Positions 48,276 through 62,200 of a stretch of 64,000 bases of DNA are shown here, in pieces. Position 1 is the stretch's first letter. Every line of letters begins with the position of its first letter. Made by a program: the position numbers and the translations under genes. This DNA is from Mnemiopsis leidyi (lineage: Eukaryota; Ctenophora; Tentaculata; Lobata; Bolinopsidae). Location: the NCBI GenBank assembly GCA_000226015.1, contig JH153375.1, positions 140,341-204,340 of the forward strand. Reading direction: 5' to 3'. Under the pieces are notes generated by a model. It saw only the letters and a program-made list of their open reading frames with translations, searched no databases and was not told the DNA's origin.

Positions 48276-51200
48276 ATGGGACTGTTCCTTTCAAAACTGT
48301 GGTCTACATTTGAAGACCTAGTTGGTAACGGAGATCCATGGAATATTCTCATGCTGGGACTCGACAATGCGGGAAAAACAACCATAGTCTACAAACTGAA
48401 GTTGAACGAAAATATTGCGACAATTCCCACGATCGGTTTCAACGTAGAGACGGTCACCCCTTGCAAGGGTAAGCCATATGGAGGCTTGGTAGTTCATGAC
48501 TTTATTTGATTTTAATATTTCTCTGTTTAGTGTATTTTGGGATGCTAGAGGGGTTCCCCTCTTATAAAATGGATGTTACCCTGGCCTGCATAAAACTCTC
48601 GGAAAATTTGTAATGTACGATGCTTAATAGTGACTAGTGAGGGGCAAGGTGACCACGTTTTTTGACAATTTGGCCAATATCCGGTGTAAATGTCATAGTC
48701 AAATTGCCAAATATTTTTGATGGTCAAATGGTCAGATGTTTTTGACCATTACCATGGTCATAATTTAGACTATGATCATGGCAAAATCAAAATTTTCCAT
48801 GGTCGCATGGTCAAATTTTTTCACCATTGACCATTGGCAAATTCCAGGCTGTCATGGTCATGAAGAAAGTTATTATTGGGAAGAGTCACGATTTTATGTG
48901 ACAGTTATAGACCAAGCAATATTGAGCAACGCTATTAGTATTAGCAGAACGTGATATAATCCCAAACGATTTGTGACCACTTCCAAAAAATACCGTTCTC
49001 CATCAGAAGATTAAAGTGCGACTGTCTGCTAGCGAGGGATGATGAATCTCAAGTCAGGGGCCCCATGCACTCCAAAGATATAGGAGAACTCATAATAATA
49101 GATAGTTGTAGTGGCTTTAGATCGAAGCGGATTGGTCTTATATAATGACACCCTGAGATTGAGAGTGACGCGTGAGGCATTTGCAGTTCTGACATTAGAT
49201 TTAGCGGACCAGTGCGACGCCGACTTTAATGAACCTGTCAATTTCATTGGAAACATTTTGGTTAATCTCTTATTAAATTCTAGCATAAAAATTGAACATA
49301 AATTCGATTGTTATCGCAAAAATTGACTTTTGCCTTTTCATATAGCTGCTCATTTTTAACGTGAAAAATAAATTCTCGAAGGAACCATACATGATTGTAC
49401 GGTATCAATTTATGCTGATTGCCGTCGGAACGGTAAATTAAAAATCGTAATCAAAATGACACGAAATCTGATTACAATATGTCTCCTGTCCTCCTGATCA
49501 ATTATAAGTATAAGTGCAATTATATGGAACAATTTGAAATGTCAACGAAGTTTAAGGTGATATTCTAGACAAAGGCAAGCGCATAATCGAAGCGACAGTC
49601 TTTCAGTATAGATATCGGTTTAAACTTTTGGTGATATCAATGATATCACCACAACTTTACTTTGAACTTCTTTGATCTGATATCATCTTAAACCTGTCAC
49701 ACTACATTTATAGGATATATCAATTTCACGAATACAGCCTGATAGCCGAGGGAAATTTGTATGTGGGTAGACATATTTTAAAGGGTGATTACGAATACGA
49801 TTGATCATATTATATATACGTTACGGTATAACTTCACCCCTGACTTATTAAGGTTTAATTGCAATCCATGAGTAAAAAACGACATCCACAAACTATAACG
49901 TATATTGTTGAATAAGCTCCTTTCTCATGCGATAATTCTATATCATAACACCGATCTGCTTTTAGGGGTGACATTCACAATCTGGGACGTGGGAGGTCAG
50001 GAAGCGATCAGGAGGCTGTGGAGACATTACTTCTCCACTGCTAAGGGACTTGTTTTTGTGGTCGACAGCAACGATCCCTCCCGATTTGTGGTAAGTGAAT
50101 ATAATGGTTTTTGAACCAGGGGCTCAAATTGTCAAGGACACTTCAATTCGGACTGTTAACGTTCAGAATTAGAAACGGTCTAATTATCGCTTGGAAGGTT
50201 AAAGGTTTAATTGTACAATTATGGCTATGCTGCTGTTGCGTAAAATTTGATGATTGCAGGAGGCAGCTGACGAGCTGAGAGGAATAATAGAATCTCCCGA
50301 AATGCCAAAGGGAGTTCCCATATTAATCCTGGCCAACAAACAAGATCTCCCTCAAGCGTGCAGACCCTCCGAAATTGCGGATAAACTCCAGCTTCATTCT
50401 TACAGGTATGGCACTGAGTTTGACTAAAGAAAAATGTCGTTATTTAGCAAACCATTAACCATATCATAAACCATAACAATTAAATAGCAAAATCATAGCT
50501 TGAAATTTGACGCTCACATTTACCTGCATATACGTCGGTAAAAGTAACAATAATGATTACTAAGTTACTACCACGGGTATTTCGATCAGTAGGGGATATT
50601 GATTATTTAATCCAGTCTCGAAGAAAAATTTATCCGTTAATACTTGCGAAGGAAATTTATATATTTGTTTATTTATGGATATCTGATCAGCGTTCGACAG
50701 CGAACAATCGATTACTTTAACAGTCACTTTTTCTTAAACGAATGTGCACACATCTGCCACAAACTAATCCGCCAGTTACTTCTGAGGGGGCTATGACATC
50801 GATACCATCTCAACAAGACAAATTATAAGTAAACTCGACAGCAGGGTAACAAACTAAACAGCAGGGTAACTAACTAAACAGCAGGGTAACTAACTAAACA
50901 GCAGGGTAACTAACTAAACAGCAGGGTTACTAACTAAACAGCAGGGTAACTAGAACTAAACAGCAGGGTAACTAACTAAACAGCAGGGTAACTAACTAAA
51001 CAGCAGGGTAACTAACTAAACAGCAGGGTAACTAACTACAACANNNNNNNNNNNNNNNNNNNNNNNNNNNNNNNNNNNNNNNNNNNNNNNNNGGTAACTA
51101 ACTAAACAGCAGGTCTAACTAACTAAACAGCAGGGTAACTAACTAAACAGCAGGGTAACTAACTAAACAGCAGGGTAACTAACTAAACAGCAGGGTAACT

Positions 51201-51396
51201 AACTAAACAGCAGGGTAACTAACTAAACAGCAGGGTAACTAACTAAACAGCAGGGTAACTAACTAAACACATCTGCAGACAGAACAAGTGGTTTGTACAG
51301 GGCTGCACTGCCGTGTCTGGAGATGGTCTTTATGAAGGGTTGGAGGTCCTCTCACAGAACTTGAAGGAGTATAAGAGAACCATGGCTAGCTATTAA
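48276..51396 (+). CDS. ARF-family small GTPase, divergent
   Basis: Four exons, 48276-48468, 49966-50090, 50260-50405 and 51279-51396, join in phase (1, 0, 2) for 582 nt (193 aa; ARFs are usually near 181). It should be a membrane-recruiting GTPase of vesicle traffic. Gly2 (MGLFLSKLW) is a likely N-myristoylation site. Nucleotide motifs are present: GLDNAGKTT (P-loop), PTIGFNVET (switch 1), WDVGGQ (switch 2) and NKQD. The fifth motif reads TAVSG where ARFs usually have CATSG. The N-terminal helix is a few residues longer than in ARF1/ARF6 and the C-terminus ([10 protein letters not shown]) is also extended. Introns contain a dispersed repeat (48617) and a 20-bp array (50834). It fits a lineage-specific ARF better than any single named ARF or ARL. 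Confidence 0.92.
48617..48870. repeat. Dispersed repeat family, shorter copy
   Basis: It matches the copy at 39779 at its start (GAGGGGCAAGGTGACC, then TTGACAATTTGGCCAA) and near its end (TTGACCATTGGCAAATTCCA). It lies in the first ARF intron and lacks the C-rich right end of the other copy. Confidence 0.6.
50834..51268. repeat. 20-bp minisatellite before the last ARF exon
   Basis: About 18 visible units of AACTAACTAAACAGCAGGGT, interrupted by a 49-base assembly gap at 51044-51092. Each unit contains a CAG and a GGTAAC, resembling weak acceptor and donor sites. The array runs to within about 10 bp of the real acceptor (CATCTGCAG at 51278), so the acceptor has little other upstream sequence. 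Confidence 0.93.
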
Positions 51397-53278
51397 ATTT
51401 TCAGTTCCTGGAGACAGCCTACTGAAGTGTAGGAAAGTACGAGAAATTGTGGTGTGATGTGCCAAGTTTGTAAACTGTTAAGACTGTGAAAGGTAACAGT
51501 CGATTGAAAGAAAACAGGCTTAGGTTTGATGTTATTTCAAGTCGTACAAAAGTGTCGTAGACAATTGAGATCTTTATTGAACTTCTAGCGTTTATATACA
51601 TAATTGTTAAATAAAAAGAATTTTGTTTTTTAGGTAATTAAGTAATTTAAATGATAATTTTCATTGATTATTAAAATTATTGTGCTATTGTTGCCTGATG
51701 TTTGTTTTTACGATTTTATGATAGCATATACATTAGAATAGTTTTATCAAATTATTTGAATAGCTTTATATAATATTCATATTTGATGTTTTGAAAAGTA
51801 TTTAGACAGCTTATTTGACTATCAAAGAAGAATGTGATTACCGCATTAGATTTGTTAGCGAAAGTTTAAATCAAAGCAAAATTTCAATTGTTTAAAAGTG
51901 CTAGGGAATTCTTGAATTGAGCATGAAATGAAGTTTCAGACCGACGGGCTATTCGGCGGAATCCGAGGTTCCGGATCTACTCTCTTTGCCGGGTTTTAAT
52001 TTTAAGCGAAATTTGAAAATCGCAATTCTAGGAAATTAAAATTTAATGGATACAGGTTTTTTTTGGGAGAGGATCACATATTTTTGGTATCATGTGAAAA
52101 GGCCAGTTATGTTATCACGTGATATTAAAACGATTTTAAACCCCACCACAAAAATAGTTTCTGCATCGTTTGAAATTTTGATTTAACATCCGAATTTCCT
52201 TTCTTTACGAAACCACTGTTACATTTGATCGATCCATAGGTCATTTTTTCACTACGATAATTTTTCATGAACACAAAACAATAAAGGTTAAAACCCCATC
52301 CCTGCCCTACAAGATGAACTAGAACGTAAAATCTAGACTGTTGATAACGCTGGTAATTATCTGGTAATAGACTAAAGTTGTACTTACAGTTACTTCTCGG
52401 TGCCCTACCTTTCGCAAAACATATCTCCAATAGATAAAAATTTAATGCAGACATAAATCGGTTAAATTCTAAGTCTAACAGTAAAAATTTAACCGTTAAA
52501 TTTTAACCGTTTTGTGCCCAAGATCAATCTCCGGAGCTGTCATTTTAACTTATAATGACACTGACAGCTGAGGAGATTGATCTTGGGCGCAAAACGTGAC
52601 TGTTAGCTAGTGGCAAGAATTTATCCATCATCAATGTATTTGACCAATTGATATCTAACCAATTATAAAGTTTTCCTAATATGAATCAACTAAGGCGTGG
52701 TCTAACGCAAGCTATTATATTTAAGACGAAGTAAAGAAACTCAATCATTCTGCCCTGCTCAGTCCCTACCCTTGAAACCAAACGTGTATTCAGAAAGCCC
52801 ACCATTTTCTGAGTTTGCCAAATATTTTTCATAGTGAGTGAAAAGCTCTAATTGTAGCATCGTGTGGCTAAACAAAAGATAGACGTGTAGAAAGGTATCA
52901 AAACACCAGAAGAAAAATATATTAATAACAAAGCAACATCACAAATGTTAGATGGACTATCAAAGTAACGGAAGACATAACGTCTTCCAGAGAGGTGCGA
53001 TTCAGATATATGAACAACTTTCTAGAAAATGTATATTCAAACAGCGTTGGGTTATTGCATAATGAATTTTTGCGATTATAAAAGATTAATCCATTGTTGC
53101 ATTTCTGAAGGATAAAGCAAAGCAGCAGAAACGACATACATAGTTCGACTTAACAGTTTGATACCTTTGCCTTGTAAAATTAAATATTGACACTCTACGT
53201 TCTGAAATTAAAAATAAAAATAAAATGAAAAGGCAAACAAGGAAAATCACCATTATTTATTAAGTACGCTATAAAATA
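51397..53278. other. Convergent 3' flanks of the ARF and PIG-T genes
   Basis: AATAAA for the ARF gene lies near 51610. A fold-back repeat is at about 52505-52600. No coding frame is supported. Confidence 0.5.
52505..52600. repeat. Fold-back repeat (possible MITE core)
   Basis: The left arm GTTTTGTGCCCAAGATCAAT (continuing CTCCGGAGCTGTCA) is answered by TGACAGCTGAGGAGATTGAT (continuing CTTGGGCGCAAAAC) after a spacer of about 18 bp. The arms differ at a few positions. No target duplication was established. Confidence 0.85.
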
Positions 53279-56200
53279 CTATTTGATTTTCACTGTTTCA
53301 TTAGATTCAGAGTCACACACTTCATCTGCTTTACTTTCAGTCTTCTCTTCGACTGTACATTTATCAGTTTCCCTCTTCTCACCTTCTTTGACGGCTCGTT
53401 CTTTCTTTAGCAAGCCCCTAATAGCTGTTACCAACTGCAGAAGGAGACCCTTCTTAACTTCCGTTTCCTTGATGCAAACTAGATCCTTTGTAGTCAGGCT
53501 GAATATCGAGCCGTAGACTATGGCAATAACCTGAGATCGATCGTTTTTGATAGGGATTACAGGACTGACTTTTAATCATCTTAATGCAACACGCAACTTT
53601 GATCAGCATGCTATTTATTAAATCATTATGATTTTAAAAGGGTGCTTCGGCAAAAAGAAACCAAGGTGAAAATTCAAAAAATCAATCGAAGTAATTGATT
53701 AGCTTGGTGATTTGCTGTATGCGAATTTCAATCAGCGAAATCACAATAAGCTGGTAGTGGTACTACCACTACCATTGGTAGTAACCCAAGGTACTCTATT
53801 CATGATTGTATATGACAACAGACCAGAATGAGATATCATCACAATTTTTTTTGTAATGAAATTCACCAAGATTGGCATATGAAAATGCGCCAACTCTGGC
53901 AAGGGAACTGCCAAAAGAGATCGATGCTCATTATTATAAAAAATTGCAGGTGTTGACAGTTTGTACTTTGTAACAGTAGAACAAGTCAGGGCCACCTTAT
54001 TTGATCTGAAGGGTGGCAGCTCTAAAATTATTTCCCACTTCCGAGATTTATTGATTTTAAAAAGCTTTATAAGATTTTATGAAATACCTAACATGGTTAT
54101 TTCACGAGTTAGCAGCCAAAAATAACGGTTAGCTATATATACATGAATACATCTTCCGAGCCCCGGCCCCAGCTACTGATATATTGTTTTTTGATACTAC
54201 CTCCGTACCTCCATCCGCAAAATACTATCATTAGAATACTTTCAACTTAGTTCAGCCATGAAAAAATATCAAATTTGCATAAAATAATTGCAAAATCACA
54301 TCAGTTTCACGCTCACAAATGGAAACACCAAACAGCCGTCACGAACGTAATTTTCCAGACCATTGACAATCAGAGGACTCACAGTATATAGCATCTATAA
54401 GATACTAAGGCACAAACTGACTGACCGTATGGATCGAGTACATCCCTACAGAACCAAGTATATATTTACACCCACACACAGACCGATCGACGTACAGGTG
54501 GCAATAAAAGGTGACAGAAATTAGCTGGAATGATAACATGTGTCAGATTAAATGCCTGAAGTATTTATCGTGCCACAAGTAGTATATCATAAATGCGGCA
54601 AGAAAAAAAAACGTGTATCCTGTCGGAGTGTTGGAAAGTTAGTGTATTATGACCGTAAATCCGTCACTACGTCCAGTTGAGCTATTTGGTAAAAATCGAC
54701 GAGCTGTTAAATCATATGCTACGGAAATGGGGCTACTTGGTAGATCACCGACCGCCTAATAACCGGCTATTAGCCGAATTATAGATATTTACTTCATATC
54801 ACGGTACTGAACAGTATATTATGGAGGAGGCGACTATAAGAAATTCTGGAAAAACGGCTATAAGCCAGCGATAAGTTTCCCGAATATAAAACAGTCAGAA
54901 TATATTCATATGATATGTTATATTAATAATTAATTATATGTTATATTAATTATTACTTTTCGTGTGATTTTGAACGTTTTTATGGTCAGACATTACAATG
55001 TGATATGACTTTAACATTTGTAATCCTTTTAATCCTTGTAATCTAATAAAGCCAACTGTTCAGGGATAATAGGGCAAATGGTATTGTGATGACTTTGAAG
55101 TCATCGTAACCTTCATTGGGAGGCTTGGTTGAAAATTAAAGATATCGTATGCAGATATCGGATAAGAATTAAAATGAATAATACAAAGCCTTGCAAATAA
55201 GAGGACTTGATTTGAGTTTCATCAAGAGGCTATTAAAACCGGAGCATGCCGCATGCGAACAACATGATATTTGGAGAGAAAAGCGTGAAATTTGAAGACT
55301 TGACAAGATTGCTGAGGCAGTCATGTTTGATTAGTCAAGCATGCGAGATACCTATCAAATGCTCAGATAGTCATATGGATCCATATATAGCGTTTTATGG
55401 TATGGCAGTTACTTATTTATACCGATGGCGTTGGAATGGTGAGTTTTCACTCAAAGCCTAATCTGAAGAACTAAGGTCTAGAAAAGAAAGAAAAAACCCG
55501 AAATTCGGATGACATGACAAATTCAAGATAGAAATTTTAAAATGACAGCATGTTCTATTTTGAGATTTGCTTCGTCGTGTCTTACGATTTACGTGAAAAC
55601 GAGGATCGAAAGGTAATTATAATTTTGTGTGGTCAGGTGCACCTACATACATACATATATGTATGTGTGTATGTACTATACTATATCTATATATATAGAT
55701 ATAGTTGTATTCTAGAATCTAGATGATTTAGGGAGTTAGCGAAAGTTTCGATTTCATTTGCAGTCAACGATGTAAAATCGAAATGTTCGTTTTAATCAAT
55801 ATGATGCAATGCTTTCTCACGCTCATCCCTCAATACAACTGAACACCATGTTTGACAACCTCTGTAAAGTGTAACTGAAAACTCACAACACTCTAAACAA
55901 TCAGCTCATGCCGCTCAGCTGGATTACTCCGGAAAACAGAACAGTTACCCTACCGTGCTGACAAGGCAGAGAACGTTGAAGGGCATACTAAAGTCAGGAG
56001 TAGGCAGATAGACCAAGGGAGATTCTGTGTACAGTCGCAACACCTGCAATTGTTGAAAAATCAGAGCATTTACCTTGAACATTCAGTTTCGTGTTGTTTT
56101 AGCGGTATTGAAGATGCCCAATCATAGCTTTAACAACAAACATTGCTGATTAAGAGATACCAAATCTTACAAATTTAACTTCACGCTGTTAAATAACCTG

Positions 56201-59200
56201 TTCTCCGTCTCTAAAGGTAACGATCCCACTTGGAATACTTCGGCCGTGGTGGGCGTCAGGGGGGTACTCATTCCATCGCAACATCAGCGGATCAAACTGG
56301 GGAATTGTTCATTTTTAATGAAATAACTCCATTGGACGGAAACACTTTCATTATTTTGTTCGCAAAGGCTAAAAAACGTTTTTTATTATCCGATTTTTAT
56401 ATAAATTTCTATTCAAACCATGTTTATTGAAACCATCGCGAATCAATCATTCATATTTGAGCCGACGTTATCAAAACCTTAGAATTTATACCTGTATACT
56501 AAATTTAATGGTGGAGTCAGCAGGGACCGTCAATATCCCCTCCAAGGTGTAAGGATGACTCCTATCTTTAGCCAGAGTGAGGGACATGCCTTGGAACTGC
56601 AGTATCTTGCTTTCCGGTAAGATCTGCTCTATCTTCATCGTGTGAATATATGCTCGCAGGTACCATGGTATTGTCTAGGCAAGGTATACAGTGTTAAAGT
56701 AAGCAAAAACCGCACCTTCAATATGACAATCAAATTAATGGCCGACGTCGAATTGAACCCATAGGCCTTGCTAGGCCCGAGCATGACTACTAACCCACTG
56801 TCAATCCAATATAAGAATATTTCACAGCAGCAAAGTTATCCCTCCGAAAGGTCAAAATCCACTAGGATTTACCCCTCACAAGTACCTGCAAGTAGAGGAT
56901 CTTGATGTCCTGGTCTCTAGAATTGGTAAAGACAGAGACAATGTGACCAGAACTGCTACTGCTAACTCTAGAGATGTAAGTGTGTGCTAACAGTGCTGGT
57001 TTCTCCTCCAACCCCCTTGTTATCTCCCTGGGTTCAAGTGTTGGTAACGTTCTGGAAAGTTCTTAAAATGTATCATGTTCTATGTGGGACAAAAAACTTT
57101 TGTCAAACCTCTATTTTGTGAATCAGAGTAATTCGAGCAAACTTTAGTCTTAAATCTCACCCATAAACAGACGACCTACTTGTTTTTAAAGCGAAGATAA
57201 ACATTAAGGATTTTAAAGCTAGTTATGTTCTGAGCATCATATACTATCTCTCTATCTGATATTATCTCGTACTCAGTGGGGGTTATCTCCAGAGCATCTA
57301 GTGGTTCTAATGTTCTAACTTTGACCTGCAACAAATAAATTGTATATTGATTGTTGAGTCGACATTGTTTACACAATGGTTACTCTTTGTATATCTGAGG
57401 ATATTGTACATACTAAGAAAATAACAATAGTCAACATCAGACGTAATTTGAAATCACAATGCTGAGTTTCATTCTAACAAATTCTAGAAAGAAATCCCAA
57501 ATTACCATAGTGCTGGAGGAGACAGGGCAGGAGTGTACGAGAGTTTTACCCAACATGGTCCTGAAACTCCAGTCCTTCCTACCGGACAACTGCGGGGGAG
57601 AGAAGACAAGGGAGAGGGTGAGTTGTATCTCCCAGCCAGGGCCGCTACAGCCCTCACAGGACACCCGCCTGGAATAGGAATGTAAGTCACGTGTTTTGTA
57701 CATGACAGTGGTTGAAGTAGCTATTAATTGTCACAGAATCTAGAGATGGAAAATGTAAATATTGGGACAAGATGAAGTTTCACTTTGACAAAACATTTCC
57801 TAACCACATTTTCGAGCTTTTCAGACCTTGTTGGTCTCATTTTCAATACAACTTACCTGACATTAACAGCGAGCGAGTGATATGTGGTATCGTACAGCTT
57901 GCTAGCATCCAGAAGTGAGGCCAGACCGGCTGAACTGCCGCACGGCAGGAGTTTTAACCAGGGAGTGAGGTTTTCTGTACACACCACCTCGAACGGAGAC
58001 ACACCATACCTCATGTATCTGCTGTCTGAAGGATGAGGGTAATGGGGATTGGGGATACGTGAACGAAATACAGTAGAAATACAAAATTAAAGATATTTTC
58101 ATTGTCGAGTTAAATGCCATGAAAATGTGCCCGAGCTTAGGCCGTTGTTTAATGAGGTACACATTCAACACTCATCATTTTGTGATGACAATGTGCGTTT
58201 CGTAATACGTTTCTGAGTCTCTCAATGGGTTACACGCGGTCTTGAGGTTCATTTCTACGCTGTGGTTGAAATAGTTACCCTTATTCTCAACAATGTTAGC
58301 CTTCTTGTTGTTGTTTGCCTTTGTACAACCTGCAGGTGGTGCATCAGATGTGCCGACCTTTGAGATCATTATCTACCCCAGCGGGATCAAGAAACTCGAA
58401 GATTCACTTTACGACCGGGTAGCCGCTGCTGGGAAAAACTTCACGGAAAACGGGGCAGTGGCCCTCCCGGATGTCTCCTCCAGCAGCTACAAGCTGAGAA
58501 ACATGAGGCTGACAGGTCTGGGACTAGATCGTCCCGAGGTTCAGGTCGTCCCGGATACCGGGCTAAGGATCAGACAAACAGTTAGCAAGTGTACGGTAAA
58601 GGCTGACTATGAGATCAAGGTGCTGTTCTTCTCACACGACGGAGAGTTGGATATCACGACATCCTTCACGGTTGATGTGATGGGCGGGGTGGAGTACACG
58701 GAGCAGGGGGGCCTAGCTATCTCGGATAGGTCTTGTAGTGTGACCTTCCACACTTTCGATATAAACCTGCACAATCTCATCTTTTCTACCGCTGCCAAGC
58801 TCATGAAGGAGAAGATTACAAGTACTGTTGAGGAGATGGTGTGTAAGGAAGTTGGGAAGTCTTTCAGAGATTTCAATATTATGGACCAAATACCTTTCGC
58901 AAAAACAGGAAAGTTTGATAATAGTCCAACGGTCGTTTTTAAAGCTGATAAGATTGAGTTCTCTGTTAGAATTTCGTCTGACTCAAATATCAATCCAATG
59001 CCAGTTCTAGACAACGCAGAAAAACGAATGATATGCTTGACCGTCTCAAAGAAATTCATAGGAAACACTTCGGACAAAACTGAGATGACTGCTGATACGA
59101 TTATCGAGACGGTAAAAACATCTTTACCTATTCTCAAAGACGGGGACGTTAATTTCAAAGAAATGGGCGACTTTTTTGTGCTGTGTGCTGACTTCTAATG

Positions 59201-62200
59201 AATGAGGTCGGAAGGCGCGAGGAAGAATTAAATGACAGTAATATTTATAAAATAGTCTTATAAATCCAGAATTGCATAATTGTTTCCATTTTTTGATCCA
59301 GAACAAATGTATCTAAAAGTATAAACTAATATATTAAGACTGTTTTTAACCTTGACAGAAATATTGACTTTTTAATATTTCAAGCAAGGTCAGGTTTCCT
59401 TTCCTATTCTGTAAACATGTCTAAAAACATTGCTCATTTGGTTGCCTTGTTGGTCGCTCAAACAGTCGGTTTAAGGAGCATTGTTTCAGCATCTCAATGG
59501 CTTTTTGCATGATTTCGAACAATAACCTCTTCAGCATTTCGAACTGTCAAACAACACCCTTTGATCTAATTTTAGCAGGATTACTCATTCGAGAGCAAAT
59601 ATTGAAAATTTGTCTTTTACGATCTCGGCAATAGTGGTTAGTGATGACTTGGCTTAGAACAAGATATATTAGGTAAATGGTTAAATGAGCAACATTTGCA
59701 CTCATGATATTAATTATTGAAAATTATTACAAGATGGCAATGGGTGGGCCTTATATTAATAAATCAGAATTTATCGATTTTATAAGTACCGCCCAACTTG
59801 TAAACAGAAGGTGGTGAAAATTGATAACTTTGTCAAAATCTGACATACAAGGCGACAGATGATTAATCGAAACTCCAACAACTACAAACCTCCTTTGGTT
59901 GAAGTTAATCCGACGGGCTTTAGAGAAAGTTTAGGTGATATAGTGTCCTCCGATGACAAAGCGCTGAGCGAGGCGCATGTGATTCCTGGTTGTGACGATA
60001 TCATTTGTTAAAGACCGATATAGAACTATATAAAATCTCACAAAAATGAGGGGCGAGATCTCACCCGCCAGATCCCTATAAACTTACCCGCCAGATCACT
60101 ATAAACTCACCTGCCAGATCCCTATAAATTCACCGCCAGATCCCTATAAACTCACCCGCCAGATCCCTATAAACTCACCTGCCAGATCCCTATAAACTCA
60201 CCCGCCAGATCCCTATAAACTCACCCGCCAGATCCCTAAAAAATCATCTGCCAGATCCCTATAGACCAATTCGGTTTGGGAGAAATGGTGGAGGAAGGAA
60301 ATACACTTGACTAAGTCGATCATTAAAAAAAATTGGGTTTTGTAATGACAAAGAATCTCGACTTACAAGAACAGTGTTCTAAAGTCCTGTCAAAGGCCAA
60401 CCAAAAATTAGACATGGATAGGAAAAAATTGTTATTTTGTTCAGGATGACAATCGTCGCAGAGTACTGTAGGCAAGTCATTAAATCTATCGACCAGTCAT
60501 AAAATTCATAAATCAAAGCAGAGCTTACAAGCAAAGCAATTACCAGAAATAGAGTTGCGGACGTTGACCCATCTCTCGTTAATCGTATCCAATGGTCCCC
60601 CGAACCAAACGAGAAACTGCCCGCCTGGGGGAGCAGAGTGGGCCGAGTAGCCCCAGAGATTATCTCTCCACAGCCCCTGGGAAAACAGTTGTTGGGGTCT
60701 CATCCTCTATAGTTTTCCTCTGAAATTCTTACTAGTTTTTAAAGCAGAATTTAATATAAAAGTTTTATTGTTAAGACTTTCAAATTCGCACAATCATTTA
60801 TTCATAAGCTTCATGTTGATGCAAAAAACTGATCATCGATGAGCAATTTTCAAATACAAAATAAAAGTGACTTGTGTAAATGAAATATAAAATTTTCGGC
60901 AGTCTCCAAGAAGCCCGAAACTTCCACGGATGGAATTCCACGGTTAGAATTCCAACGATGGAATTCCACGGGTGGAATTCTACGGGCGGAATTCTACGGG
61001 TAACTTTTTTAGTTCTTTTATAGTTCTTTTTTAGATTTAAGAGCAAAACACAGGAATTAAAATGATGTCGGCCCGAATGTTTCTGAACTTCTTGCAGGGT
61101 GAGCAGCGCCAGATGAGGAGGTCTGTAGACTTTGTTGCTGAACAAGGAATCAGCATTATCATTATGTTGGAAGAACATTCAAGGCAGGTCATTGAAGGCT
61201 TGAGGATTCCTCTCTGTCACAGGAAGTCTCTGGCATGCTTCTCAGTTTCAGTTATTCTATGTATTTCGTAAGGAAGGGATGGCATATTGTGAGCGACAGC
61301 AATTTCTAGTCTATCACGTCTTAACATGAATTAAAGGAGTCGATAAATTGCTTCATTATATTTATGTGCAGTGACCGTTAATTACGATCGAACCTGCTTG
61401 ATAGAACGGTGTTATCCTTATTCCACCCGTGGAATTCCACCGGTGGAAGTCTGCCCGTGGAATTCGACCTGTGGAATTCCACCGGTGGAAGTGTCGGGCT
61501 TCTTGAAGACTGAATAACAAAACTATAAGTAACATAAACACGAATCGGAAATCATAAATTTTGGAGAATACAGTCTGACAGTCAGGTTACTTATTATGAG
61601 TTTAGCCATAATTTCATATGAGTTAGCCATACATTTTTATAATAATAATCATTACGCCCAACGAGAGGTGTTGTCTCGACATTAAATTTTGGCACTGTTT
61701 AAAAAATTCGCCTACACACTTACAGGGAGTACCTTCCACTTGCAGATGGTAAATGGGAATGGATGGCTTCTCATCCAAATAAAATTTCTTGCTTGCTCTC
61801 GGAGGATTTGATCGTTTTTATCGTTTGCTTTTGATGTCCGGAATATTTATTCTTGAAGCTATCAATGGAAAGTAAACTATGCTTACAAATTAGATTGGTC
61901 ACTTCTTTGAGAGAAGCATTAACTGCCAATGACCCGTTAGCATCCACGCTGAAAGATAATTCTACCACCTTATCACAAGGCACCTCGGTAAAGTAGCACT
62001 GCCCAAGAAGCGTATTTTCCGAGGCAACATCACTTTCTCCCTCATAAATCTTGATGTGCATATCACTTTGGCCCTCAGTTAAAAGCCCAGACACCTTAAA
62101 CATTTGTCTAAGGATGGTAGGAATCGTGGTGTTGACCTTGATAACATGAGCCATGACACCTCCACTGGTTTCGATACCAAGAGACATGGGACACACATCC

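Noticed and set aside
57176-57181. Apparent in-frame TAG at the end of a PIG-T exon
   Set aside because: The donor GTAGGT two bases earlier removes it and keeps the phase with the next exon.
58607-59158. 183-codon open frame on the minus strand
   Set aside because: Antisense shadow of the BPI/LBP-like gene; no domain and no proper splice or family support.
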